From Beijerinckiaceae bacterium (GTDB lineage: Bacteria > Pseudomonadota > Alphaproteobacteria > Rhizobiales > Beijerinckiaceae): 64,000 bases of DNA. Position 1 is the first letter of the stretch, and every line of letters starts with the position of its first letter. The position numbers and the translations under genes were made by a program. Of this stretch, positions 9,209 to 17,490 are shown piece after piece. Below the pieces are notes generated by a model, which ran no database searches, had not been told where the DNA came from, and was given only the letters and a program-made list of their open reading frames with translations. The stretch covers positions 62,001 to 126,000 of the forward strand of contig JAJPIC010000011.1 of NCBI GenBank assembly GCA_021324915.1, read 5' to 3'.

Positions 9209-9724
9209 TCAGGCTCGCAGATCGGTTTCGATCTCGACCGGGGGATTGACGATGATTTCGCCGGCCGCCAGATCGACGATGGGCACGACTTCCTTGGTGA
9301 AAGGCACGAGCAGCGTCTCGCCGTGTTGCACGGGCGCGATTTCGAGAATATCGCCCCCGCCGAAATTCAGCACATTGACGATGCGGCCGAGCGCGACGCC
9401 GGCACAATCGCGCACAGCCAGTCCGATCAGGTCGGTGTGGTAGAATTCCTCCTCGCCGGGTGGCGGCAGAGTTTCGCGCGGCACATAGAGCTCGGTATTG
9501 TTCAATGCCTCCGCCTCGCCGCGCGAGTTGACGCCGGAAAACCGCACGACGAAGAGCCCATCGCGCAGGCGGCGCAGGCTCAAGATCTCGAATTGACGCG
9601 CGCCTTCTGCGTCCGTGAGCGGACGATAGGCGCCGATGGCTTTCGGATCCTCGGTGAACGACGAAAGCCGCACCTCGCCCTTGACGCCATGCGCCGCGCC
9701 AATTCGCCCGACGAGAACGCGCAT
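9209..9724 (-). CDS. rimM: Ribosome maturation factor RimM
   Basis: Assists assembly of the 30S head around protein S19. The N-terminal RimM domain ([16 protein letters not shown], about 4-85) is followed by a PRC-barrel (about 95-165) containing FYHTDLIGL and the [10 protein letters not shown] motif. Its 171 residues are normal for the family. It lies 3 bp after rpsP and 1 bp before trmD in the same operon. Confidence 0.95.
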   Translation of the reverse strand: MRVLVGRIGAAHGVKGEVRLSSFTEDPKAIGAYRPLTDAEGARQFEILSLRRLRDGLFVVRFSGVNSRGEAEALNNTELYVPRETLPPPGEEEFYHTDLIGLAVRDCAGVALGRIVNVLNFGGGDILEIAPVQHGETLLVPFTKEVVPIVDLAAGEIIVNPPVEIETDLRA

Positions 9725-9727
9725 GGA

Positions 9728-10087
9728 TCAGGCGGCGGGCGCCGCTGACTCCTCGGCCCTTTTAGCCGCGGCCGCCGCGCGCTCCTGCGCCTTTTTCTTC
9801 GGCTGCGCCTTTTGCGGATTGTTGCGCGCTTCGCGCTTTACGAGGCCGAGCGGATCGAGCAGCCGCGCGACCCGGTCGGTCGGCTGCGCGCCCTTGGCAA
9901 TCCACACCTTGGCTTTCTCGGTATCGAGCACGAGCCGATCGGCGGCATCCTTTGCCTTCAGCGGATCGAACGTGCCGAGCTTTTCGATGAAGCGCCCGTC
10001 GCGCGGCGCACGCGAGTCGGCGACGACGACGCGATAGAACGGGCGCTTCTTGGCGCCGCCCCGCGACAGACGAATTTTCAAAGACAT
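9728..10087 (-). CDS. rpsP: 30S ribosomal protein S16
   Basis: The first 80 or so residues are typical S16 ([32 protein letters not shown]). A lysine/alanine-rich tail of about 35 residues extends past the E. coli length, as is common in Alphaproteobacteria. It lies 22 bp downstream of ffh and just ahead of rimM. Confidence 0.96.
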   Translation of the reverse strand: MSLKIRLSRGGAKKRPFYRVVVADSRAPRDGRFIEKLGTFDPLKAKDAADRLVLDTEKAKVWIAKGAQPTDRVARLLDPLGLVKREARNNPQKAQPKKKAQERAAAAAKRAEESAAPAA

Positions 10088-10109
10088 CGGTTCTCCTTTC
10101 TATAAGTTC

Positions 10110-11624
10110 TCATTTCTTCTTTTCTCCGAATGGATTGAAGCCGAGGCCCGGCAATTTCGGCCCGCCGAGGCCCGGCAGCCCGCCTTTGCCGAAGGCGTCG
10201 GGCGGCAGTTCGGGCATGCCCTTGCCCATCTGCTTCTGCAGAGCGGCCAGTTCTCCCGGCCTCGGCACAGGCATGCCGCCGCCGAGACCGAAGGCCGAAG
10301 CCATCTGGCTCAAGGGCCCGCGCTTGGCGCTGCCCAATTGTTTCATCATATCGGCCATCTGGCGGTGCTGTTTCAGCAGGCGATTGACGTCTTCGACTTT
10401 GGTGCCGGAGCCCGCCGCAATCCGCTTCTTGCGCGACGCTTTGAGGATATCGGGATTGCGCCGCTCTTGCGGCGTCATCGAGAGGATGATCGCGCGCTGG
10501 CGCTTCACGAGCCTGTCGTCGAGATTGGCCGAGGCAAGCTGATCCTTCATCTTGGCGATGCCGGGCAGCATCCCCATGATGCCGCCGAGCCCGCCGATCT
10601 TTTCGACTTGAGCGAGCTGATCGGCCAAATCCTCGAGATCGAATTTGCCCTTTCGCATCTTCTCGGCGATCTTCTGCGCCTTCTGCGCATCGATCGTCTG
10701 CGCCGCCTTTTCGACGAGCGAGACGATGTCGCCCATGCCGAGAATCCGATTGGCGATGCGGTCGGGATGGAAATCCTCGAGCGCGTCCATCTTCTCGCCG
10801 ACGCCGATGAGCTTGATCGGCTTGCCGGTGACCGCGCGCATCGAGAGCGCCGCGCCGCCGCGCCCGTCGCCGTCGACCCGGGTGAGCACAATCCCCGTAA
10901 GCCCCACACGGTCGTCGAAGCTTTTGGCGAGATTGACCGCGTCCTGACCCGTAAGACTGTCGGCGACGAGCAGGATCTCGTGCGGGGAAGATGCTCGTTT
11001 GATCTCGGCCATCTCCGCCATCAAGGCCTCGTCGATATGCGTGCGCCCTGCCGTATCGAGCAGCACCACGTCGTAGCCCTGCAGCCGCGCCGCTTCTTCG
11101 GCGCGCCGCGCGATCTGCACCGGGGTCTGGCCGGCGATGATCGGCAATGTATCGACCTTCACCTGCCGGCCGAGCACGGCGAGCTGCTCTTGCGCTGCCG
11201 GACGCTTGACGTCGAGCGAGGCCATCAGCACGCGCCGCTTCATCCGCTCGGTGAGGCGCTTTGCGATCTTGGCCGTGGTCGTCGTTTTACCGGCGCCTTG
11301 CAGGCCGACCATCATGACGGCGACGGGCGGCGGCGCGTCGAGATCGATCGGTTGCGCGTCCGAGCCGAGCGTCTCGATCAGCACGTCGTTGACGATCTTG
11401 ATGACCATCTGGCCGGGCGTGATCGACTTGACGACTTCGGCGCCCACGGCGCGCGCACGCACCTTATCGACGAAGGAGCGCACGACATCGAGCGCGACGT
11501 CGGCTTCGAGCAGCGCGCGGCGCACTTCGCGCAGCGCGAGGTTCACGTCCTCGTCGGAGAGCGTGCCGCGGCGTGTGAGCCCGTCTAATATGTTTGAGAG
11601 CTTTTCCGAAAGCCCTTCGAACAT
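10110..11624 (-). CDS. ffh: Signal recognition particle protein Ffh
   Basis: SRP54 GTPase that binds 4.5S RNA and signal sequences and docks with FtsY. The N domain (about 1-85) is followed by the G domain with P-loop GLQGAGKTT (107-115), DTAGR and TRVDGD. The methionine-rich M domain contains the RNA-binding stretch TPQERRNPDILKASRKKRIA. The C-terminus is an unusually Gly/Pro-rich tail of about 60 residues, as in relatives. It is the first gene of the ffh-rpsP-rimM-trmD operon. Confidence 0.97.
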   Translation of the reverse strand: MFEGLSEKLSNILDGLTRRGTLSDEDVNLALREVRRALLEADVALDVVRSFVDKVRARAVGAEVVKSITPGQMVIKIVNDVLIETLGSDAQPIDLDAPPPVAVMMVGLQGAGKTTTTAKIAKRLTERMKRRVLMASLDVKRPAAQEQLAVLGRQVKVDTLPIIAGQTPVQIARRAEEAARLQGYDVVLLDTAGRTHIDEALMAEMAEIKRASSPHEILLVADSLTGQDAVNLAKSFDDRVGLTGIVLTRVDGDGRGGAALSMRAVTGKPIKLIGVGEKMDALEDFHPDRIANRILGMGDIVSLVEKAAQTIDAQKAQKIAEKMRKGKFDLEDLADQLAQVEKIGGLGGIMGMLPGIAKMKDQLASANLDDRLVKRQRAIILSMTPQERRNPDILKASRKKRIAAGSGTKVEDVNRLLKQHRQMADMMKQLGSAKRGPLSQMASAFGLGGGMPVPRPGELAALQKQMGKGMPELPPDAFGKGGLPGLGGPKLPGLGFNPFGEKKK

Positions 11625-11659
11625 GTCTTAATCCTTCAGCTCGGGGCTATCCCAAGCAA

Positions 11660-11815
11660 ACGCATTTCTCCGGCTTTTGTGCGTCCCTCGCCGCAGCCTC
11701 CCGCAGGCGGGAGAACGAGCCAACGGCGAACGCGCCCGGGGGCGCAACGCGCTGCCGGGCGGTGACTTCCCGCCGCAGGGCGGGTCAGCTTGGCCAAACA
11801 TCTCTTACGAGAATG
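11660..11815. repeat. Repeat-rich gap between carA and ffh
   Basis: The 220-bp space downstream of carA and upstream of ffh contains CTCCCGCAGGCGGGAG (11698-11713), a perfect inverted repeat, followed by GC-rich imperfect palindromes including GGTGACTTCCCGCC. Both flanking genes are on the minus strand, so this space should also hold the ffh promoter; no clear -35/-10 pair was found. Confidence 0.45.
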
Positions 11816-11844
11816 GGCGGTTCTAGGAGCCCGGTGGCTCGAAG

Positions 11845-13044
11845 TCAAGAATTGGCGGATCCCGCTTCGCGCGCCCTTTCCATCATCTCCACGAAGCGGC
11901 GAAAGAGATAATGGCTGTCGCGCGGCCCCGGCGAAGCTTCCGGATGGTACTGAACCGAAAAGGCCGGCCGGTCTTTGAGCGCAATCCCGCAATTCGAGCC
12001 GTCGAACAGCGAGACATGCGTTTCTTCGGCGAAGGGCGGCAGGCTCTCGCGATCGACGGCAAAGCCATGGTTCATGGAGACGATCTCGACCTTGTCGGTC
12101 GTGAAATCCTTCACCGGATGGTTGGCGCCATGATGGCCCTGATGCATTTTCTGCGTCTTGGCGCCGATGGCGAGCGCCAGCATCTGATGGCCGAGGCAGA
12201 TGCCGAAAGTCGGGATGCGCTTATCGATCAGCTCCCTGATGACCGGCACCGCATATTCGCCGGTCGCCGCCGGATCGCCCGGCCCATTGGAAAGAAAGAT
12301 CCCGTCGGGTTTCAACGCGGCGATCTCCTCGGCGGAAGCCGTTGCGGGCACGACCGTCACCGCGCAGCCCGCATCGGCGAGCAAGCGCAGGATGTTGCGC
12401 TTTATGCCATAATCGATCGCAACGACGTGATATTTGGGCGCATCCTGACGGCCGTAGCCGCGCTCGGGCTGCCAGCTCGTCTCGTCCCAGTTGGCGCGCT
12501 GCGTGGAGGTGACTTGCGGGACGAGATCCATGCCGACGAGGCCCGGCCAGGCGGCGGCCTTCGCCTTCAAGGCGGGAAGATCGAACTTGCCGTCGCGCGC
12601 ATGCGCAATCACCGCATTGGGCATGCCCTTCTCGCGGATAAGGCTCGTCAGCGCCCGCGTATCGATGCCGCAAAGACCGACAATGCCGCGCGCTTTCAGC
12701 CATTGGTCGAGATGGCGCGTCGCGCGATGGTTCGAGGGATCGGTGATCGGGGCATGGATCACGACGCCACAAGCCGCCGCGGCAGCAGCCAGATTGGCGG
12801 TCTCTATGTCTTCTTCGTTCGTCCCCACATTGCCGATATGCGGAAAAGTGAAGGTGACGATCTGCCCGGCATAGGACGGATCGGTGAGGATCTCCTGATA
12901 GCCGGTTATGGCCGTATTGAAACAGACTTCGCCCACGGCTTCGCCTTCGGCGCCGAGCCCGAAACCTTCGAGCACGGTTGCGTCGGCGAGAACGAGCAGC
13001 GCCGTCGTTAAAGGCTTTGTCCAACCCGCTTGATCCTCAGTCAT
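11845..13044 (-). CDS. carA: Carbamoyl-phosphate synthase small subunit
   Basis: Glutaminase subunit that supplies ammonia to CarB for arginine and pyrimidine synthesis. It has an N-terminal CPSase small-chain domain and a C-terminal class I amidotransferase with nucleophile C283 (FGICLGHQ) and H367/E369 (YHPEAS). The ATG at 13044 gives a 399-residue protein of normal length; an upstream in-frame ATG at 13083 would add an unlikely leader. carB is not adjacent. It is divergent from yqeY across a 128-bp gap, a conserved arrangement in the order. Confidence 0.95.
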   Translation of the reverse strand: MTEDQAGWTKPLTTALLVLADATVLEGFGLGAEGEAVGEVCFNTAITGYQEILTDPSYAGQIVTFTFPHIGNVGTNEEDIETANLAAAAAACGVVIHAPITDPSNHRATRHLDQWLKARGIVGLCGIDTRALTSLIREKGMPNAVIAHARDGKFDLPALKAKAAAWPGLVGMDLVPQVTSTQRANWDETSWQPERGYGRQDAPKYHVVAIDYGIKRNILRLLADAGCAVTVVPATASAEEIAALKPDGIFLSNGPGDPAATGEYAVPVIRELIDKRIPTFGICLGHQMLALAIGAKTQKMHQGHHGANHPVKDFTTDKVEIVSMNHGFAVDRESLPPFAEETHVSLFDGSNCGIALKDRPAFSVQYHPEASPGPRDSHYLFRRFVEMMERAREAGSANS

Positions 13045-13105
13045 CTGCGCACTAGACCCCTTTCCGGCGCGACCATGCGCCATGCGAAATGATCGCGCAA
13101 CCCCG

Positions 13106-13150
13106 GCACGATCCGGAAAAACGGGAACCGTTTTCCAATGAGATCGTGCG
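13106..13150. repeat. Palindromic intergenic element (GGAAAAC/GTTTTCC type)
   Basis: Perfect outer arms GCACGATC and GATCGTGC enclose inner arms GGAAAA...CGG and CCGTTTTCC, forming a long hairpin in the carA/yqeY divergent gap. The same design recurs at 39601-39643. Such palindromes are abundant between genes in Rhizobiales. It leaves little room for the two divergent promoters. Confidence 0.7.
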
Positions 13151-13172
13151 CGAAAAGCCAGCAGGAGAAGCC

Positions 13173-13622
13173 ATGCGCGAGCGTTTGAACAGCGAACTCA
13201 AGACGGCGATGAAGGCCGGCGACAAGCGCCGCGTCGATACGATCCGCATGGTCAATGCCGCGCTGAAAGACAAGGACATCGAAGCGCGCGGCCAGGGCAA
13301 GGCGCTGTCGGACGAAGAGATCCTGAGCCTCCTGCAGAAGCTCGTCAAAAGCCGGCAAGAATCGGCCGAGATCTACGAGAAGGCCGGGCGCGACGAGCTT
13401 GCGACCCAAGAGCGCGAGGAAATCGCCATCATCCAAAGCTTCCTGCCGCAGCCTTTGAGCGCTGCGGAAGAAGAGGCAGCGATTGCCGCGGCCATTGCCG
13501 AGACGGGCGCCACTTCGATTAGGGATATGGGCAAGGTGGTCGGCGCGCTCAAGGCCAAATATGCAGGGCGGATGGACATGGCGAACGCCAGCGCTGCGGT
13601 CAAGGCCAAGCTTAGCGGATAG
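13173..13622 (+). CDS. yqeY: GatB/YqeY domain protein
   Basis: A 149-residue stand-alone YqeY protein, resembling the C-terminal tRNA-binding helical domain of GatB. Family signatures are MRERLNSELKTAMKAGDK at the start and TSIRDMGKVVGALKAKYAG near the end. The exact role is unknown; a tRNA-related function is suggested by fold. The ATG at 13173 follows a good AGGAG site; longer in-frame starts run back into the upstream palindrome. Confidence 0.9.
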   Translation: MRERLNSELKTAMKAGDKRRVDTIRMVNAALKDKDIEARGQGKALSDEEILSLLQKLVKSRQESAEIYEKAGRDELATQEREEIAIIQSFLPQPLSAAEEEAAIAAAIAETGATSIRDMGKVVGALKAKYAGRMDMANASAAVKAKLSG

Positions 13623-13638
13623 ATAGGGGACATTGCGC

Positions 13639-13738
13639 GGCCCTCTCCCGCAAACGGGAGAAAGGCTGTCGCCCTTTACCCAAGCATCGGATTTGTCGCA
13701 AAACCGGTAACCATTTTTGGGTCCGATGCTCTACAAGG
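13639..13738. repeat. Two adjacent palindromic repeats between yqeY and the methyltransferase gene
   Basis: A CTCTCCCGCAAACGGGAGA unit lies at about 13643-13661. It is followed by a larger palindrome with perfect 9-bp arms AGCATCGGA (13683-13691) and TCCGATGCT (13722-13730) around AAAACCGG. The right arm ends just before the methyltransferase start, so the element forms part of its leader. Confidence 0.65.
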
Positions 13739-13743
13739 CTCGG

Positions 13744-14478
13744 ATGGCGCTCGATATTGTCGATCTCCGCAGCTTTTACGATTCGCCTCTCGGCAAGGTC
13801 GCCGAAAGGTTCGTGGGCCATGTGATCCGCACGCGCTTCGGGCCTTGCGTCGGCCTCTCGGTGATGGGCATCGGCTATGCGACGCCCTATCTCGAGCGGT
13901 TCCGGGGCGAAGCCTTGCGCGTGCTCGCTTTCATGCCGGCGGCGCAAGGCGTGGTGAACTGGCCGGCCTCGGGCCTTTCCGCCTCGGCGCTCGCCGAGCC
14001 GACGATGATGCCGCTTCCCGATTCCTGCATCGACCGCGTGATCGTCGTCCACGCGCTCGAAGTCGCCGAACAGCCGCGCGAATTGCTTTCCGAAATCTGG
14101 CGCATTCTGACGCCGGGCGGGCGCATGATCGCGGTCGCCCCCCGCCGCGCGGGGCTTTGGGCGCGGCTCGACACGACGCCGTTCGGCAACGGACAGCCCT
14201 ATTCGTTGAGCCAGATGCGCGAATTGATGCGCGATGCGCTCTTCTCGCCGACGCATTGGACCGAAGCGCTTTACGTGCCGCCATTCGAAGGGCAGATCTT
14301 TTTGCGCTCGGCCGGCCTCTTCGAGAGCGTCGGGGCAAAACTCGCTTTGCCCGGCGCCGGCGTCCTCATTGTCGAAGCGATGAAACAGCTTTACCGGCCG
14401 ATCGGGGTGCGCCGCCCTGCCCTGCAACATCTGCAGCCGGTGCTCGGCGCGCGTCCGGCGGGCATCGCGCCGAGCTGA
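13744..14478 (+). CDS. Class I SAM-dependent methyltransferase
   Basis: A methyltransferase of the Methyltransf_11 type with a degenerate glycine-rich motif I (VMGIGYATPYLERF), an acidic segment at PDSCIDRVIVVHALE, and the post-motif EIWRILTPGGRMIAV. Substrate unknown. In many Rhizobiales a similar gene lies beside gloB, which is absent here. The ATG at 13744 was chosen because the two earlier in-frame ATGs fall within the upstream palindrome. Confidence 0.8.
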   Translation: MALDIVDLRSFYDSPLGKVAERFVGHVIRTRFGPCVGLSVMGIGYATPYLERFRGEALRVLAFMPAAQGVVNWPASGLSASALAEPTMMPLPDSCIDRVIVVHALEVAEQPRELLSEIWRILTPGGRMIAVAPRRAGLWARLDTTPFGNGQPYSLSQMRELMRDALFSPTHWTEALYVPPFEGQIFLRSAGLFESVGAKLALPGAGVLIVEAMKQLYRPIGVRRPALQHLQPVLGARPAGIAPS

Positions 14479-14529
14479 GATGCAGCAGCACGCAGTGTTG
14501 CGCGGAGCCATCAACGACGGGGAGTCGGC

Positions 14530-14819
14530 ATGACGGAAGAGAGTTTCGACGCGATCTGCGAGTTGGAGTTTTTGGAGACAGAGACGAAAAAGAAGGCAAC
14601 CGTACGCTTGGGCCGCCGATCTACGATTCGGTCAAGAATGGCTGGTATTGCCTGACGAAGTTGTCGGACTCGAAGAAGGAAAAATAACACGGACGTATGG
14701 GGGTATATGGGTCCGATGTATATCAAAGGCTTTGCAACATGGTCGACAGCGAAGTCCAAAAGATCGAGGACGAGCTGACGCGGCGGCGCGAAAGCCGAAA
14801 TCGAAAAGAGGATCAGTAG
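14530..14819 (+). pseudogene. Frameshifted small gene (DUF6968-like, tentative)
   Basis: An ATG at 14530 opens MTEESFDAICELEFLETETK and reads to about 14618. There a one-base shift is needed to continue into a conserved-looking stretch, LGRPIYDSVKNGWYC. That frame meets a stop at 14685-14687, yet resumes in plausible coding sequence (VYGSDVYQRLCNMVDSEV) to a stop at 14817. The pieces together resemble one protein of about 95 residues with the LGRP...WYC pattern of a small family I tentatively recall as DUF6968. Homopolymer runs near the breaks leave room for assembly error. Base composition is more AT-rich than the neighbours. Confidence 0.5.
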
Positions 14820-14895
14820 CCTGAGATTGGGGGTACAAGCGAACGAAAAAATTTGAATTGTGCTCCTGAGCTTTGCGCAAGCTGCGAGCTGCCAG

Positions 14896-15104
14896 ATGGA
14901 AAAAGAAGTCGCCCAATCGTTGTTGTCCCTCGCGGTGGCTTTACATCAGAACATCGGAGACATGTATGGCGAGGTCCGAAAATTTTCCGACGAGGAGGTG
15001 AGGGCTAGATTCAACAAGGCCATTGGGACTTGATGGGCTATATAGCTCGAGACTTGATATTTCCAATCGTCGCCAGGTATCCAGATCTGGATCCCGATAA
15101 GTGA
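14896..15104 (+). pseudogene. Frameshifted small hypothetical gene
   Basis: An ATG at 14896 gives 45 residues beginning MEKEVAQSLLSLAVALHQ and stopping at 15031-15033. In the adjacent frame the sequence continues sensibly as WDLMGYIARDLIFPIVARYP and DLDPDK to a stop at 15102-15104. A single indel around 15022 would join both halves into a protein of about 68 residues. Function unknown. It sits in the same lower-GC patch as its neighbours on both sides, which suggests one acquired, decaying segment. Confidence 0.45.
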
Positions 15105-15127
15105 ATGCCTTCCGATATGGCTCTGGC

Positions 15128-15340
15128 ATGCAGCACTACGACCATTTGGTTGAGATAGACGAACAGCTGCGGCGTGCCGTCATTTACAGGGTTTTCAAGT
15201 CTGGAGAGGGGAGTTTATTTACTTACGTAGATTTGCCTTCTTCGTCTCCCGCGGAGAACCAAGATGAGAGATTTTTGAGATTACTCGGAGAAAATCTGAT
15301 CATCTATTCTCCTGTCGCTCGAAAATTGCTTTCCTTGTGA
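15128..15340 (+). CDS. Small hypothetical protein
   Basis: An open frame of about 70 residues from the ATG at 15128 (MQHYDHLVEIDEQLRRAVIY). A GTG at 15101 would extend it by nine residues and overlap the preceding broken gene. It is mildly acidic with no membrane segment or recognised motif. Its codon use and lower GC match the two broken genes upstream rather than the housekeeping genes around. Whether it is expressed is uncertain. Confidence 0.45.
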   Translation: MQHYDHLVEIDEQLRRAVIYRVFKSGEGSLFTYVDLPSSSPAENQDERFLRLLGENLIIYSPVARKLLSL

Positions 15341-15417
15341 CCAGGCGGAACTCACATCTTCATCCATCTTCATCCAAAGGAAACGAAATCGCGGTTACCC
15401 GCAGGCAAGCTCACCGC

Positions 15418-16104
15418 CTACACAACATTCGTCGCCCCCGAAAATCCCTCCGGCAATTTGATCCCGAAGGCCTGCGCCAGAAACAATCCGCCATGCATCA
15501 GGCCGCCGGCATCGATCCCATGGCCGATGCCGAACGAGAGATGCCATTGGCAGGGAATGCCGGCCTTCGCCAATTGCTCGGCCGCGACGAACAAAGCTTC
15601 GGCGGGAATGAGGTCGTCCTGATCGCCGTGGAGGAGCAGGATCGGGGAGGGCTTGCCTTGCGCTTGCGCCAAATGTTCCCCGCCGACGAGCAGGCCCGAA
15701 TAGCCGACGAGCGCCGCAACGCGCCGGCGCAGGCCCGCATGCAGCGCCATCATCGTGCCTTGGCTGAAGCCGACGAGCGCGAGCCTATCTTCGCTCACGC
15801 CATAGCGCGCGAGTTCCGCATCGAGAAACGCATTGAGCTTCGGCATTGCGCCGGTGACGCCGCGCCAGAGCTCTTGCTCATTGCGCAGGTCGAGGGCAAA
15901 CCATTGCCGCCCGACAGGCGCCTGCGCGCAGGCTTCCGGCGCATGCGGAGCGATGAAGACGGCGTCCGGCAGGAGCACCTGCCATTGCTGGCCGACGGCG
16001 ATGAGATCATTGCCGTCGGCGCCATAGCCGTGCAGGAAAACGACGAGCTGGCGCGGGACGCGGCCTTTAGGCGTGAGGCGCGGGCCGTCGAGGTTCGAAA
16101 CCAT
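15418..16104 (-). CDS. Alpha/beta hydrolase, phospholipase/carboxylesterase family
   Basis: A 228-residue serine hydrolase of the YpfH / acyl-protein-thioesterase-like family. The catalytic triad is visible as S114 in GFSQG, an aspartate in HGDQDDLI (D164 most likely) and H195 in GIGHGID. The N-terminal LVVFLHGYGADGNDL provides the oxyanion-hole loop. No signal peptide, so a cytoplasmic esterase acting on short acyl or carboxyl esters is expected; the natural substrate is unknown. The following 269 bp to gluQ hold no recognisable feature. Confidence 0.88.
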   Translation of the reverse strand: MVSNLDGPRLTPKGRVPRQLVVFLHGYGADGNDLIAVGQQWQVLLPDAVFIAPHAPEACAQAPVGRQWFALDLRNEQELWRGVTGAMPKLNAFLDAELARYGVSEDRLALVGFSQGTMMALHAGLRRRVAALVGYSGLLVGGEHLAQAQGKPSPILLLHGDQDDLIPAEALFVAAEQLAKAGIPCQWHLSFGIGHGIDAGGLMHGGLFLAQAFGIKLPEGFSGATNVV

Positions 16105-16373
16105 CCGAGAGTCCTTGCGTTTCGATGCAGAAATTCATCCGGGGGGTCCCGGTCAAGAAGGCCTATTCACGCGACATTCACCGCCCCGGTGGCATGCCGG
16201 TGGTCGGCGCCAAGCTTCGACGCATGCCAATCGAGCCGCCGGCAAGTCGACCGGCTCCTACCGGCTGCCGAGTATAGGAGCTTGATGGCAGTCTGCAATT
16301 TAACCTATTGATCCGGAATGCACGGCCCGCTCGTCAAGATCTCAAGTGGCACTTCAGGCCAAAGTTCGGACAG

Positions 16374-17291
16374 ATGACACGGTCCTTTGTCTCGCACGTG
16401 TTTCGCTTCGCGCCGTCGCCGAACGGATATTTGCACTTGGGACACGCCTTTTCGGCCTTGATGAATCGCGAAATGGCGGCGGCGACAGGCGGCAGCCTGC
16501 TGCTGCGCATGGAGGATATCGACGTCGAGCGTTGCCGCCCGGAATTCGAACAAGCGATTTACGAGGATCTCGCCTGGCTCGGGCTCGAATGGGAAGAGCC
16601 GGTGCGCCGCCAATCCGAACATTTCGATGCCTATGCCGAGGCGGTCGCGAGCCTCGCGGAACGGGCCCTCGTCTATCCCTGCTTCTGCTCGCGCGCCGAC
16701 GTGGCCAATACGGCGGCGGAACGTACCGACTGGCCGCGCGATCCGGACGGCTCGCCGCTTTATCCCGGAACCTGCAAACATCTGGCGCCGGCCGAGCGCC
16801 GCGCGCGGCTGGCCGCGGGGGAGCCTGCCGCTTGGCGGCTCGACATGGCCGCCGCCTTGGGGCAGGTGCGCCAGCCGTTAGCTCAGCCAATCACTCAGCC
16901 GATCACTTGGCGCGAATATGGCGGCGGGGCGGAACGGCGCGAGATCGTTGGCGATCCGAGCCTCTGGGGAGACGTGATCCTCGCGCGCAAGGATGTTCCG
17001 GCGAGCTATCATGTCGCCGTCGTCGTCGACGATGCCTTGCAAGGGATCACGGACGTCGTGCGCGGCGAGGACCTTTTCATGGCGACGAGCTTGCACCGGC
17101 TTTTGCAGATCCTGCTCGATCTGCCGGCGCCCGCCTATCATCATCACGAGCTTCTGCGCGATGCCGCGGGGCGCAAGCTCTCGAAAAGCCTGCGCGCCAA
17201 ATCGCTGCGCGCCATGCGGCGCGAGGGCATCTCGGCCGCGGCCATCAAGGAACAACTCGGCATTGCGCGGCGGGTTTTCGCCTTTGCCTAG
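16374..17291 (+). CDS. gluQ: Glutamyl-queuosine tRNA(Asp) synthetase
   Basis: A class I synthetase-like protein that attaches glutamate to queuosine in the anticodon of tRNA(Asp). It has the catalytic core of GluRS (FAPSPNGYLHLGHA at 12-25, KLSKS near 270) but lacks the anticodon-binding domain. The zinc-site cysteines lie in CFCSR and around YPGTC. The 305-residue length fits the family. queE and queD, which make the queuosine precursor, occur at 47 kb. The start at 16374 places the HIGH motif at the usual distance from the N-terminus. Confidence 0.93.
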   Translation: MTRSFVSHVFRFAPSPNGYLHLGHAFSALMNREMAAATGGSLLLRMEDIDVERCRPEFEQAIYEDLAWLGLEWEEPVRRQSEHFDAYAEAVASLAERALVYPCFCSRADVANTAAERTDWPRDPDGSPLYPGTCKHLAPAERRARLAAGEPAAWRLDMAAALGQVRQPLAQPITQPITWREYGGGAERREIVGDPSLWGDVILARKDVPASYHVAVVVDDALQGITDVVRGEDLFMATSLHRLLQILLDLPAPAYHHHELLRDAAGRKLSKSLRAKSLRAMRREGISAAAIKEQLGIARRVFAFA

Positions 17292-17302
17292 ATACGAGGC
17301 TT

Positions 17303-17396
17303 TTGGATCGGACCGATCCAAGGCATGGACGTGATCTAGAGATTTAGAGCGGGATTTGCGCGAAAAGCTGCTATCCGCTTTTTCGCCCCGCTCTAG
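17303..17396. repeat. Two palindromic elements between gluQ and fumarase
   Basis: A perfect 9-bp palindrome TTGGATCGG-A-CCGATCCAA (17303-17321) follows gluQ and could act in 3'-end formation. A second element has outer arms TAGAGCGGG (17345-17353) and CCCGCTCTA (17387-17395) around inner GCGAAAAGC/GCTTTTTCGC-like arms. Both are common intergenic repeat designs in Rhizobiales. The remaining 95 bp before the fumarase start should hold its promoter. Confidence 0.7.
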
Positions 17397-17490
17397 CGCT
17401 CTTGGCTCCGGCGCTCTCCAAGCTTAATTTCACCAAAGATGCCCGCCGCGGCCGGTAAACGCGAGGGCTCGGCCTTCAGCAGGACACGAC

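Noticed and set aside
16105-16373. Possible degenerate gene between the esterase and gluQ
   Set aside because: Several short frames exist but none has a plausible start, ribosome site or recognisable protein sequence.
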